Assembly (NCBI GenBank): GCA_003254905.1
Contig: QANU01003998.1
Location: 1 to 64,000, forward strand
Length of the DNA stretch: 64,000 nt
Direction: 5' to 3'
From: Nissolia schottii
Lineage: Eukaryota > Streptophyta > Magnoliopsida > Fabales > Fabaceae
Every line of letters starts with the position of its first letter. The stretch's first letter is position 1. Shown in pieces: positions 46,538 to 58,704 of the stretch. A program made the position numbers and the translations under genes. The notes beneath the pieces were generated by a model. The model saw nothing but the letters and a program-made list of their open reading frames with translations. It ran no database searches and was not told the DNA's origin.

Positions 46538-47059
46538 AAACCAATATATCTTAAAAAACATGTGAAGTAAAAGACTGAATTCAATCTCCAAACTAGTTTT
46601 ATTATCATGTTAATAAATATATGCTATATCTATATTATTTTATATATTTTTTTCTTAAAAAAATGTATTCTATTGTTATTTTATGAAAAAAATTGAGGTA
46701 AAAGTATTGGATAATTATTCTTGCACACCTGGTAGTTGCACACCCACCCTTTTTTGCAAAACCCTCATTTGCTGAGTCAGCAAAACCAACCTAACGAGCC
46801 TCTCTCATTCCTCGGGATAACCGTTCTCGTCGAGATAAACCACGCGCCTTCATCTCTCTTCGATTTCTCTATGTATCGAATTGATTTGCGTATTTCTTGT
46901 TCGTATTCCCATCTCTGTGTTTTCATCTATGGGTTTTTCATATCTGTTCATTTTTCGTCCTGCGTTTTCTTGTTCGTCTTGTTCCTTTTTCATCTATGAG
47001 TGCTATTTTCTTATCTGTTCGTTTTTCATATTTGTTCTGCGTGTTGGAGATGTCGAAGC

Positions 47060-47245
47060 TGAATCGTTAAAGATATGAAGGTTGTGTCTAAAGTTAAACA
47101 AAGGTTGTGTCTAAATATCCCCAAAGGTTGTGTCTGAAGGTAAACAAAGGTTAGGTCTCTTATAATAATACGGTTGTGTCTTATAAGGCAAAACAATTGT
47201 GTCCAATATTCAACAAGGGTTAGGTCTCTTATAACGCAGTTGTTG
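47060..47245 (+). repeat. GGTTGTGTCT repeats, inverted orientation
   Basis: Six or more spaced copies of ggttgtgtct or ggttaggtct, about every 28 bases. This is the reverse complement of the agacacaacc motif that fills 47440-52900, so the element has the same motif in opposite orientation at its left end. Confidence 0.75.
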
Positions 47246-47439
47246 TGCCTTACTTCACAACTGCTGTGGTGTGTGGCCCCAGCATTACAACTCAAGGTAC
47301 CAATGAAGAGATTGTGTTTAGCAACACATGTCGAGAATGCAGGGATGATGTTATCAAACGTTGAAGAACCTTAAGATATTTTAACAAATGAATTTCAAAG
47401 TTGATAGTTATTGTAATGAATGTTTATATGTTTCATATT

Positions 47440-50400
47440 TTAGACACAATTATGTTTGTATTTAGACACAACCATTCACTTTCCTCAGACACAACCATTT
47501 ATCTTATTTAGAAACAACCATTTTCACATTTCAAACACAACGGCCTGCTTTCGTCAGACACAACCTTTTTCATATTTTAGACACAACCATTTATTTTGAT
47601 CAGCATAACCTATTTTTACACAATACCTAGCTGATACAGTAATATAAATACAACAATGTGAAGACAAAAAAATGACCATTTTTTTCTTTAATGGGCATTT
47701 TTCTATATTAATAAAGTATGTACAAATATACACAAACATATAATTTATGTCTTAAGAAAAAGGAAACAAAAATACAACTAATTCCTTCATTTTCTTTCTT
47801 TTGGCGAGCCCTTTTATCCCTTCAGTAATCCATCTGTGTTTGGATTACAAAAAGGGCTACATGCATTCACCCCCGCCTCTTGCTCCATTTTGATCTGACG
47901 TGTGTATTTGCCCTGCTGTTGCACTGTTTGTATCAACTGATCACGCATCTTGTTGGATGGGTGGAGGAGCATGTCACACATAATTTGTTTCCGCAATATG
48001 GTGCAGTCGATATGTTAATATAGACAAAAAAATATAATTAATATAGACAAAACTGTATAATATAGATAGACACAACTACACAGCACAAACAGACATAACC
48101 TTATAGCATAATCGGACACAACCATAAAATAGTCTCAGACACAGCCACATAGCACAATTAGACACAGCTATATAATATAGAAAGACATAACCATTAAAGA
48201 AAACAATTGAATTACGCTTACATCTGTCCAGGTTGGCATTTGCACGCCAAGCATCCACAGCTCCATGTTTTTTTTTATTGTGAACACGCCACAACCATGA
48301 TTGTTATATAAATAGAAATTGAAATAAGATTAATGCAATCTAAACAACAGTTTAAAAAAAATAGGCAAGCGAGTAATTAAAGCGACATACGCATTGGGTT
48401 GCTTTGGCACGTCCAACCAAATTAGTTGGAAGTCATCCCCTTTGTACTGAAATTCTGGGTTGGCTCTCTTGTACAGCTCTTCTATGTACAGACCCTGAAA
48501 CAATTATTATCTTGTGTTATATTAGTTTAACACAAAAAGAGAAAAAAAAATACAATTGTGTTAGAGATATATACAGCCAAGGTGCAAAGTTTTTTCTTGT
48601 CATCAAAAGGGCACTCGCTGTGGAGCGAGCACAAGGAGTACTGTTTGCGAGTTTCAGTGTCAATTGCAAATAGCCACCAGTGCTTGTCCGGGAAAAAAGG
48701 GATCATCACCTGCAATAGAATTGGGACTTTATTATAGAATCAAAACAAAATAAATAAATAAATAAATAAATAAACTAGAACAAGACATAGATAGTTATTC
48801 TTACCCATTGCTTGCCCCTCGCCAATGCTGGTTCCCAAAAGAAGGTGTCATAGTCAGGAAAGAGTGGTGTGTACTTGCCATTTTCCATCCACATTTTCCT
48901 AGCTTCATTCACTAGGCCAGTCTGTGTTAACATATCGAAAGTAGACACAATCAGAATATGTACAGAGACGCAAACATTTTCAAACAAAAGACACAACCAG
49001 TTTACAATTCCAGACACAAGCAACTTACATTACAAGACACAACCAGATTAAATTCCAAGACACAACCAGTTTCAATTTCAGACACAACTGGTTTGCAATT
49101 ACAGACACAACCACTTTGCAATTTCAGACACAACCAGTAAAATAAACATAATTGTACTTACGACAATATTGGGGCTCAAACAAAAGACGTCCTGATTCTG
49201 TGGGGAATATTTTGGAGCATTATTGAAGACATAAGTGACATATATCATAAACTGAAATTGAAGAAAAAAAAGAAAAATAAATTAATATATTCATTTTCAA
49301 AGATCAATAACACAAAACATGAAGAAATGGTGAGCAATGTTCTTACCGCATCTTCAATATATGTGGAGGGCTTCATGCAGGACGTATCTTCCCCCACAAA
49401 TGTGAATGGCTTGTAGGTCAAGTCCACAACCCTCTATGCCGTGTTATTAGTGCACCATTCATACAACACATCACAGACTTTTTGGTCCATGTAGATGTTG
49501 TATGAGGGTTTTTCAACAACAAGCAGTTGCACATTTGTTGGTGGAGGTACTGGTAGCGCGCACACGACCGCTGGTTTATTGATGGTAGGGGTTTGGCATT
49601 GAGGAGGGGGAAGTTGTTGGTGTGGGGGTAAATTGATGCAATGGGGTAGAGAGTGCGGGTTGATGTGATTTGTTGACAATAAGGCGCAATCGAGGAGGAT
49701 TCCATACTGCCAATGTTAATGGGGGGATGGTTGTGTCTGAGTAAGCAATTCAAAGCTTGGGCTATCCAGTCCCCAATTTACAGCACAGTGGACGACTTCA
49801 TCCACATTGGATTGAGGTTCGGCCCCTCCTTCGGCCCCTTCGAAGGTTGTTGCCTCATTGATGACCCTATCACAATAAACATGAACAAATAAGTATAATA
49901 AAGATGAGGCCTAACCATCAAAAGATATGAGACATAAAGCATATAACACATCAGACCTAACTTTACTCAAAATGAGACATAACTATTTAAAAACATTAGA
50001 CATGAGACTTATAATATACACGACATAAACTCTATTCAATGCAAGACACAACCACATCTTATAGACATAACAAATTATTAACGAAGAACATAACTAATAA
50101 AATTAGCTTACCCAACATCCCCCACTTCTGGCGTTGATTTTGTCAACTCCTTGACAATCGAAGCTACTGTTGGCTCCTCCACAATGGGGAATGGAATGGC
50201 GGTAGTCATATCCTCCACGAGGGGGAACCTCGGCATATGTTGATAAGGGGAAGCATCCCCAGCACCAACAACATCACCACCTTATTGGTTTTTTTTGTTT
50301 TTTCCCTTGATTTTTTTGGGGGAGCAGACACATCATTAGAGTTGTCATCATCAAGATGCAGCTCGTCATCTTGTGTGACCTCGTTTGGCAAGGCCAAACA

Positions 50401-52905
50401 CTTTGTTTGATCATTCTTCTTCCTCCTGGTGACGTTTCTTACGTCACCAACAATGCTTGTGAGAAGCCCCTAAACAAAAAAAAAATTATAAAAAGAAAAA
50501 AATCAACAGTTTTGAATTAAAAATTAAAAAATGAAAAAAAGGAATTACATCATGTGAAACTCATCGTTCCTTGGGTCTTCTCATCATTTAGAAAAGAATC
50601 TACTAGATCAGAAGTTCAGTAGACGATCCATGGGCTTGTGCTGTGTGGATTAATGTACTCCTTGAAGCACGTAGCTTGCAAGTACAATAGTTAAAATGTA
50701 AGAGCATCAACATAATTTCATTATCACATTCTGAGTAAATAGACACAACCATATACAACAGAAAAACACAAAGTGTAATGTAGAAAGACACAACCAACTA
50801 GTAAACATAGACATAACCGTGAAGAAGTACGAGACACAACCATTTTGCACTATTAGAGACAACCATTTTTCATTTTCAGACACAACCATTTTGCACTATC
50901 AAACACTACCAGATTAAATTTATAGACACAACCATTTTAAAGAATCAGACACAAGACACAACCATTTTAAAGCTTCATAATGTATAGAAGAGACAAAACC
51001 ATTTTACCTGCAGCACATATACGCAGCCCTTGCAATTCCTGACTACACCTCTGTGGTAGTCTTTTATTCCATCCAACAGGAAGCCGTGGATGAAGGCTGA
51101 CCAATTGTATGCAGAGGGGTTTGCTCGGTCAACAATGGCCTGAAGGTGGTCTGTTGACACCTTATATGTCATTGTCGGGCATAAAAATGCCTTTACCAAG
51201 AGCAGCAGGTATGCCTTCTTGAATTGGTCCCCCGTTATCCCCGTGCTTATTTTTGTTTGCAGGGCGGGGATGGTCATATTTTTGTAAGAAGCCACCACAG
51301 ACCTTGCCTCCTCAAAATCAATATTTGGGAGGGGCATACCTGTTGCACAACATAAGACAGAGGATTATTATTTTGATAAAATAAGCAGTACACAAAATAA
51401 GACAAACACAACCAAATAAAATCGAACCTGTTGTTGGCAGCCCTAGCGCAGCCCCTATGTTGGTTGCCCGAACTTTGATATTGTTGTTGTTCGAAACATC
51501 CCTAGTGTTTGTAGCAAAGTCATAGTTTTTGAATAGCTGATGCACCAATGGATGGTTGACAACAACCTTTGGGACTTGGAGCATTGCCTCAAACCCCATT
51601 TCTTACATTATCCTCTTTTGTGCGGCGGTGACTCACTCTGCCACAACATAAACTTTAGAAACCGAGCACTTTGACTCGATTATACACTACATTTAACCCA
51701 TACACCCAAGTTAGTTAACATGTCTTATGTTTTATGCAAGATGATACACTTTCAATAAAAACTCACAAACAGATCATACCTTTTTGCCGTAGTCTTTCGT
51801 GAACAATGCAATAGATGTAGACTTCTTTGTGGCTGAAGCAGACTTCTTGGGTGCCATTTCTCTGCAACATGTTAAAATTACATGTTAGCAAGTATAACGA
51901 AGAAAAAGATACCTACAAGACACAACCAGACATAACCAAACTCAAAAGGAAGACACAATTGTACAATGTTAAAAGATATCGAACGAAGACCTAACCGTCA
52001 CGAAGCACGAGACACAACCATTTATTTTAAATAGACACAACCATTTTCATATTATAGAGACAACCTTTTATTTTTATCTGACACAACGGTTTTCGTATCG
52101 TAGACACAATAGTTTGCTTTTCTCAGACACAACCATTCACTCTGACACAACCTTTTTCATTTCTTTTTAGGTAGAGCCATTTGTTTTACTCTAACACCAC
52201 CTTTGTCTTTTTTAGAAACAACTCGTTCGTAAAATGAGACATAACTTTCTTAAACACACAAGACATAACCAACATTTCTTTGATCGCAGGCAAAAAATAG
52301 CAAAAGTAAACTTGATACGAACTAAAATAATTTTTGTGAGACGATTAAAAACTAGTAAGGGTTAGGTATTACTAGACTAGTAGTTAAAGAGAAACGAAAA
52401 ATACTTCAAAAACTTACTAGTAGTTGCAGAGACGAGAGAACCTTATGATGGAAGAGTTGGAAAAGGTGGTTGCAGATGAAGGACGAAGAAGAAGAAGGGA
52501 CTGAGAGGAAGACGAGAGGCTCGAGTTTGTGGGAGAAGAAAGGTTTTCATGCTCTATACGAAATGTGAATAGTTGTGAGAAGGGGTGAAAAGAGATTTAG
52601 TGATAGAGTATTTATACTGGACCATTTCACGAGGGGTTTAATAAGTCTGTGACACGCACATGTTAATAAAGACACAAATGTTGTACTGAATGAGACACAA
52701 CCATTTGCGTATCTTAGACACAACCATTTTCTTTATCCAGACACAACCCTATTCGTATCCCAAACACAACTTTTTGTGTGTATCAGACACAACCCTTTTC
52801 ATGTATGAGACACAACCGTATTGTTCATTCAGACAGAACCCTTTTGATATTACGGACATAGCTTTTTGCATGCATTTGACACAACCGTTGTCATTTTTTG
52901 GGAGA
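47440..52905 (+). repeat. Dispersed AGACACAACCATTTT repeats in introns and flanks
   Basis: Dozens of copies of a roughly 28-base unit with core GACACAACC occur in clusters (47440-47620, 48060-48200, 48940-49140, 49920-50090, 50740-50990, 51895-52260, 52660-52900). The clusters sit in the introns, 5' flank and 3' flank of the Ulp1-like gene; the recognisable exons lack them. Orientation is constant across this span. The core is well kept while spacers vary in length and sequence. Confidence 0.85.
47814..51857 (-). pseudogene. Ulp1-type (C48) cysteine protease gene, broken
   Basis: Minus-strand exons can be chained by GT-AG sites. Exon 1, 51857-51780, encodes MAPKKSASATKKSTSIALFT and KDYGKK. 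Next come MGFEAMLQVPKVVVNHPLVH (from 51599) and PLPNIDFEEARSVVASYKNM through KGCVYVLQ (51335-51008). CFKEYINPHSTSPWIVY is at about 50665-50619, and linker exons follow to 49345 (VVDLTYKPFTFVGEDTS). FMIYVTYVFNNAPKYSPQNQ is near 49245, and LVNEARKMWMENGKYTPLFP near 48920. The protease lobe is VMIPFFPDKHWWLFAIDTET (48709-48575), LIWLDVPKQPN (about 48410) and HGCGVFTIKK (about 48295). His (KHWW), Gln (KQPN) and Cys (GCGVF) of the fold are present. At least four stops interrupt it: 51603-51605, 50616-50618, 49716-49718 and 49434-49436. Ulp1 proteases process or remove SUMO; the substrate of transposon-borne ones is unknown. Confidence 0.75.
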
Positions 52906-53139
52906 TGAAACGTTAAGCCGTGTCACACGCACTGGCGCTGAGAAGAAACGTTGGCGCGTTGAGGGAAAATGGTTACACGCGCGTGTTGAGTTAGTGGGCA
53001 CGTCTTTTGAGAGTGTATGACGTGTGCAGTTTTGCAGTAGGTGTGCAATGCACAGTGGTGCAAATATCATGGTTCAAAATATTTTTGTTAATTTACTTAG
53101 TATTTTTTGGGCGGCACAAGACTGGTGTATTATTGTTGC

Positions 53140-53360
53140 TTTAATTTGTTGCTTAATTATTGATCCATTAACAATTCAATCATAAAATAAATAAAAACAA
53201 GCTATGAAAAAAAATATTTTAAATAAATTAATGAATAAATTTGTTGAGTGAATGTGATAACTCACAAACAAAATGACTATTAGCACTTCCATTAAGAGTG
53301 AGGAATGAGGGTAACTTAAAAAATTAAAGTGAAATGTTAATAATGAAGAGTGTTAACAAA
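53140..53360 (-). repeat. Right arm of a long-range inverted repeat
   Basis: Reverse complement of 44395-44670; read on the minus strand it gives 'aacatttcactttaattttttaagttaccctcattc' and 'atcacattcactcaac' in the same order. It may be two copies of one dispersed repeat or the termini of a larger composite. Confidence 0.65.
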
Positions 53361-53741
53361 CACAAAAAAAAAAAATTATGAACATAGACTCATATTTGTA
53401 ATTTTAAGGACCAAAATTAGGGTGAAGTGATGTTATATATCTGCAGGTGAATTTGTGATGGCTACAAAAATGCGTTTAATTTAAATACAATTAAATGCTA
53501 GGTATTTGGAGGTGTAATAAAAAAGATGATATAGGTCCCCCGTCCCTTCCCTCCTCACCACACAGAGGAAAATAGAGTCGGCGCGTGGGGGAAGTTCATC
53601 ACCCACCCATTTTACCCACCATCGGTTCCATTTTAACGTTTACTACATTTACACTTTTGCCCCTCTCTCTCTTTCTCTCTCTTCCTCACTTCTTCCCTTT
53701 CAGTTCTCACGTTTCTCTTTCCTTTCTCTCTCTAATAAACA
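53361..53741. other. Intergenic with CT-rich leader-like stretch
   Basis: AT-rich up to 53530, then CT-rich (53530-53735, with 'ctctctctctttctctctc'). The CT-rich part resembles a plant 5' leader but joins directly to the interior of the CAMTA-like exon at 53742, so the junction is a rearrangement. No gene called. Confidence 0.45.
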
Positions 53742-53960
53742 TAGCATTGTTGGATTCGACTTGCTGAAATATGCGAGATACTTCACAATTATCACAAGTT
53801 TGAGTTAACACCAAATCCACCCGTTAGCCTCCCAAGTATTACTAAATTTTTCCATGAATCTAATGACCAAGGACTGGCATGGAAGCTGTACTTATTGAAA
53901 AGTTCAGTTTTGGCACTTTATCTGTTTGATGAAAAGTTTCAGATATTGTAATATTGGTTT
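53742..53960 (+). pseudogene. CAMTA-like CG-1 fragment, copy C
   Basis: The match to copies A and B starts abruptly inside the exon (HCWIRLAEICEILHNYHKFE, LTPNPPVSLP) and includes the second piece LYLFDEKF near 53915-53940. A deletion then removes about 50 bases present in A ('ttatcaatttaatgac...'). The first dozen codons of the exon and everything upstream are missing. Confidence 0.6.
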
Positions 53961-54159
53961 AGCTGTTAATCATAGCAGTGCTTTACATTGTTGATCTTTT
54001 ATTGAATGCCACTGCCTATGACAACAATGATTGAGAAATAATAAACTTAGAAGGGGGAAATAAAATATCAAGGGAGGGTTTGTGTATTCCTCTTGCCATT
54101 GAAATACAAAAAAAGAGAGAAAAGTATCTTCAGCTAACTTACTTTTCAAAAGTAGTTAA

Positions 54160-55854
54160 TGCTGGGAATACGCATTTGTTGATTAAATTTGCAAAATAAG
54201 AAATTGATGATGACAAACATTGCATGAACATTCTAATGTGTGTGTTAGTGTTTCAGGCTAATTAATTTTGTTAGCAAAATTATTTTCTCCTGTCCCAAAT
54301 TATTTGTAATGATATCACAAGAAAAATAAGAAAGAAAAGGAAGATGGGTCTAGCAAATCACGTACAATAAAAGCAAAGAAAGCACGGATGTAGTCCAAGA
54401 TTTATGCTTAATATTTGTCAGCATATTTGACTTGACAAATCAAGACCATGAGGAAAAGGAATGCACAGCTTACAAGCATAATTTTATGGCAGCAAAGGAA
54501 AGAAATAAAATAAGATGGAAATAAGGTTGTCAGCATTTAAAGGATGGAAGAATATGAAAATATGGAAGCAGTATATTATGTCCTCATCTGATGGAGATAT
54601 AGAGAACTATTCGACTACAAAGGAAAAGGAAACTATGATTTGAATAAAGAAAAATAAGGGAAGCACAAATCTTGCTACTCCATCAGCTAAAGTCAAAGAA
54701 AAAGGAAGAAAGAGACATGGACCTATGACAAGCTAAAAAGGAAGAAAGAGAAATACATTTATGAAAAAGAAGAAAGAGAAACAAATCAAGTGACAAAGAA
54801 ATAGAAAGCTATCAAGTACAACCTCTCTTCAAGAAACCTTCCATATACAAAAAAGCTATAATGTAGCCATGAGTGAAGTAAATGGAATAGGACAAAGAAA
54901 TGGAAAGCAATTTTTTTTTGTAATGAAAAAAAAAATCACGTGTAGAAGCTCACAAAAAGGAAGGCTGCAAGTGATGGATGCAACAAAAAAATAGAAAGCA
55001 AAAATCATGAAACAAATGGTCTCCTTTCAAATGGTCAAAGAGACACACGAAGGTGATGGAAGCATAGTTGGAAAACAATATTCATGGAACAAGAAAATCT
55101 CCTTGCAACGGTCAAGAGAGAACATCAAGTTGATTGAAGACAGAAGAAGAAAGAACACGAGTTATGTCAAGAAGGAATCATGGAAGAAATGCAAAAATAA
55201 AGGAGATGATCTTGAGCTTCAATATTCAAGGATCAAGTATAAATGGGAGTGTCTTCACCATTCTAATATACACAAGACATAAGAGAAAAATGAGAGAAAA
55301 AGACCACCATTAAAATACATCCTCAAGAGCTCCATCTACAAACCTCTCATATTTTGAATATGTTATTTTCAATCCTTTGATTTGGTATTTTGGTATTTTA
55401 TTGCTTGGTGAGAAAATTGGTTATTTGAGAGTTTGTTTTTTTGGCAAGCAACAGAGAGCTTGAGAGAAAGATTTTCAGTTCAAGTCTCTGTATTTGAAAT
55501 TTCTGTCTTGTGAGTTCTTGGGAAGAACTATTGGTGCTTGTAAGTTTTTGTGAAAGAAAAACAGATTTTGGCGATTGAAGAACTGGACGTAGATTCCTAA
55601 CTAAGAATCGAACCAGTATAAATATTGTGTGTGTTTTTCTTCTTCTCTCCACTATTTACATTTCCTATCATTTAAAAGAAAATCTGTTTTGGTTTTCAAA
55701 ATTTTGGTTTTTCAGAAAATTGTCTCCCTGAATACAAGGAGATATCTCCTAAACTTTTAGGAGACAATTTTCAAAGAAAAGTTAATTTTTTTTAAAGCGA
55801 AAGACTTTGCTTAGATTCAACCCCCCTTCTCTAAGCCACACAAAACCATCAGCA
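54160..55854 (+). mobile_element. LTR-like block, probable Copia (SIRE/Maximus-like) solo LTR or remnant
   Basis: Within copy C, about 1.7 kb without coding potential separates the CAMTA-like part from the kinesin-like part. Near its left end is TTGATGATGACAAACATTGC. Near its right end are 'gaactggacgtagattcctaac', 'gaaccagtataaatattg' (TATA-like) and 'gattcaaccccccttctctaagcc', a combination I associate with large Copia LTRs. Edges TGCTGGG and CATCAGCA give TG...CA, but the flanking 5-mers (GTTAA and TTGAT) differ, so the limits are uncertain. The long purine-rich stretch 54560-55280 encodes nothing recognisable. Confidence 0.45.
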
Positions 55855-55974
55855 TTGATATCACTTCTAATAGTCTAAGATCCAAAAGGTGTATTTATAA
55901 TTATCATTGTTATTTCTGCACTGAAGGCAGCAAAGAACAATTAATAGAAGAAATTTTGACTTTTGATTCGTAGA

Positions 55975-56093
55975 GCCAGCATGCATTGATTCATGCAGAC
56001 AAGGTTGATAACATTAAGGAAGTGTGGATTGTCATACAGGTTGGAAGTAACACTAGAGCAATTGGAAGTAATAATGTTAACGAGTATAGCAAT
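55975..56093 (+). pseudogene. Kinesin motor-domain exon fragment (1)
   Basis: Encodes LIHADKVDNIKEVWIVIQVG then SNTRAIGSNNVNEYS. This aligns with the switch I region of kinesin motor domains (V..GS..RAVGSTN.NEHSSRSH), the nucleotide-sensing segment of microtubule motors. The usual STN-NEHS appears as SNN-VNEYS. The exon breaks off at the hAT MITE insertion at 56094. The next exon of the same motif lies at 59640. No other kinesin exon is seen, so it is a captured or left-over fragment. Confidence 0.7.
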
Positions 56094-56643
56094 CATGGTT
56101 ATTAAACTCTCGAGTTAACTCGTAAACTCTTACGAGTTTACGATTTCACTACACAAAAAACGAGTTAACACTCATGCAAACTCTTTTTTGGTAAACTCGT
56201 ACGAGTTTAAGTAAACTCTCGATTTTACTAGCGAGTTTACGAGTTAAAATCTACCTACGAGTGTACGAGTTTACCTCAAGATGTATACTTAGTTGACTTT
56301 GTGTGTGTAAGACAATATCTATTGAGTTTTCTAAGCCGATTTTATATATTTATTATAATTGAGCTATGTTTTATCAAATTATAAAGTAATATATGTACAG
56401 AATAAAATATGACATAACTAAGTGTCATGCATTAAGGTATATTTTATGATATTTTTTCATTTATTTTATTTTAAAGTTAACATTATTCAATGTCAATTAT
56501 GAATACAAAATTTAATCATGTTTAGTTCCTAATTATATTATTTATGACATATATTTTTTACATATGTAAACTCTTATGAGTTTACGATTCGAGTTTGCTA
56601 AGCTTTCACGAATTTACTTAAACTCTCGAGTTTGAAAACCTTG
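56094..56643. mobile_element. hAT-type MITE, 550 bp
   Basis: Ends CATGGTTATTAAACTCTCGAG and (reverse strand) CAAGGTTTTCAAACTCGAGAG form the inverted pair. The identical 8-mer ATAGCAAT flanks both sides (56086-56093 and 56644-56651), the target duplication size of hAT elements. The interior repeats 'gagtttac' and 'taaactc' phrases in both orientations. No coding frame. Confidence 0.9.
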
Positions 56644-57276
56644 ATAGCAATTGATCTCACTACTACCCTCTTGCATTTCTTTCCCCTCTTTCATTGATAT
56701 AAGGAGGGTTCAAATATCACTACAAGAAATTACGCTATTTCCGTCGGTATTTACCATCGGTTATGAGCCAGATACCGTCGGTAAAATGTGTTTCTGACGG
56801 ATTTAGCGTCGGTCATCGGGCCGCCAATAAAGGGTTCGATGGAAACCAGTTTTCCGTCAGAGTAGGTAGCCGACGGTAACTTGAACAGGATTTCCATCGG
56901 AACAATCCAGCGCTAATAATAATATTATTTTCTTCAAATGTTACCATCACTGAAAACCGACACTAATATTCCGTCGGTTAATATTTATCATTGTCGTCGA
57001 TAATTGTTGTCCATGTTACCGTCGGCTATAGCTGACGGTATTTGGTAAATATTTTAAAAAATATTTCATAACCTTTATTTTTCAATGATAATTATTTATT
57101 TGAGTAACAATGTTGATGTAAATAATATGGTAATTTTATAATTAAATAAATAATTAAATAATATGTAATATACAATTACATTCATTGTGAGAGTTACAAC
57201 AGATTAATGCATGTATCCATTAGCAAAGATAACAAATAAATTCACAAAGTGGCACTTCCCATATATATCTATATAT

Positions 57277-57470
57277 NNNNNNNNNNNNNNNNNNNNNNNN
57301 NNNNNNNNNNNNNNNNNNNNNNNNNNNNNNNNNNNNNNNNNNNNNNNNNNNNNNNNNNNNNNNNNNNNNNNNNNNNNNNNNNNNNNNNNNNNNNNNNNNN
57401 NNNNNNNNNNNNNNNNNNNNNNNNNNNNNNNNNNNNNNNNNNNNNNNNNNNNNNNNNNNNNNNNNNNNNN
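57277..57470. other. Sequence gap (194 N)
   Basis: Unsequenced, inside the CACTA element. Long open frames reported across it would be artefacts of the Ns. Confidence 0.95.
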
Positions 57471-58533
57471 AATGACGATAGGAGCAGAAGGATGATCGCC
57501 CAAAACCATATGGAGCTACGCTATAGAAACTTAAGTTCACAATGTATTATCAGAAAGTAATTACAAGCTACACTAGTTATACACTTAAGCTCACAAATAT
57601 ATACATACACCCTTAAGTTCAAATCTCCTATGATCATCAACCTCACAACAATTCTAATTCCTCAACTAGTGGCAGACAATTCCAATCACACACAAACACA
57701 CAACCTCACACATAAATACACAAACACACAAACACACAGAACCACACCCACAGAACCACAAACAAATACACAAACACACAAACACAAACACAAACACACA
57801 ACACACCCACACAACACACATCAGCTAGCTAGCCACGCACACAAACACACATAGTGTCAATCCCAAATCACAACACACACGTTAAACAGAGAAAGCAGAG
57901 ATAGTGTAGGAGAAGCTGGTCGACCTGTAGTTGCGGAGTGAAAGTGGTGGCGCGACAGTGACGAGCGCGGTGGAGAGGAGAGGATGGCGCAGCAGTGGCG
58001 AGGGCGGTGGCGAGGGCGCGAGCGCGGCAGTGCGAGGGTGAGGGCGGTGCGGTGCGCGGCAGTGCGAAGGCGAGGGCGATGGAGAGGAGAGGGCGGTGGA
58101 GAGGAGAGGATGGGTGGAGAGAAAGAAGACGAAATGAGGAGAATAGAAAGGAAAGCTAGTTAAGTATTCTGCCCGACGTCTTACCGTCGGAGATCACTGA
58201 CAGCAACTTCAAATAACCGCCAGTAAAAATCGAATTCAAAACACAGCGTTTAATTAAAACATTTACCGTCATAATTTTGGCGCCAAGTGACATTGCACAT
58301 TATCTAATTACCGTCGGTTCGGTTATCTTTCCGACGGTAACGAGCAATCGCATTACCCGGAACCAATTTCGAAGTCATTACCGTCGAGACTGTTTTCTGA
58401 CGGTAACGCCTCAGTATTTTTCGTCTGTCACCACTGACGGTAAATTTCGGTTAGGGTTTTGCCGTCGGAAAATTCCGACGATAATGCACACTTAATGTTT
58501 GCTAAGCCCTGGCAACACTTTAATTGAGCGATT

Positions 58534-58633
58534 GATAAAGGCCAAGACCAGCATGGTTGTAATCAAGTTGGGAAAACAATAATATGATAATCCCCAACAC
58601 CTGATTACAACCACCTTGGCCTTGGCCTTTATC
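58534..58633. ncRNA. Candidate hairpin 1 in the CACTA element (miRNA-like)
   Basis: The 5' arm 'gataaaggccaagaccag' plus 'tggttgtaatcaagttggg' pairs with the 3' arm 'cccaacacctgattacaacca' plus 'ccttggccttggcctttatc'. About 36 of 41 positions pair by eye, with a loop of around 20 bases. The shape is that of a plant miRNA precursor or a young inverted repeat giving siRNAs. Expression is unknown and I recognise no known miRNA. Confidence 0.4.
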
Positions 58634-58704
58634 ACTCTCCCAATTAACGTGGCACCAGTAATAAGCTCAGCAAAAATTAGATAATAATTAAATAATCAGC
58701 CAGT

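Larger units (their letters stand above)
46721..53063 (-). mobile_element. Transposon carrying a Ulp1 protease gene (Kaonashi/KI-MULE-like), 6.3 kb
   Basis: Ends are imperfectly inverted. The left end reads TTGCACACCTGGTAGTTGCACACCC then TTTTTTGCAAAAC. The right end reversed reads TTTGCACCACTGTGCATTGCACACC then TACTGCAAAAC. Inside is one multi-exon gene on the minus strand encoding a Ulp1-type protease (47814-51857), with repeat-filled introns, a 5' flank (51858-53063) and a 3' flank (46721-47813). Mutator relatives that carry Ulp1-like genes are known in plants, which is why I suggest that class. No MURA transposase and no clean target duplication are seen, so the transposon class is inference. 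Confidence 0.65.

Noticed and set aside
47440..52905. GACACAACC repeats considered as a telomere-like or CRISPR array
   Set aside because: The motif and spacing are irregular, the repeats are interleaved with exons of a gene, and the core is not a plant telomere repeat.
54980..55282. 91-codon Lys/Arg-rich frame starting at 55007
   Set aside because: It is purine-rich low-complexity DNA inside an LTR-like block, with no homologue I recognise.
57204..57560. Four long frames across the second gap
   Set aside because: They consist mainly of undetermined bases and are artefacts of the Ns.
57660..57860. CA-rich stretch as a possible Thr/His/Asn-rich protein
   Set aside because: Microsatellite-like composition in the middle of a CACTA element.
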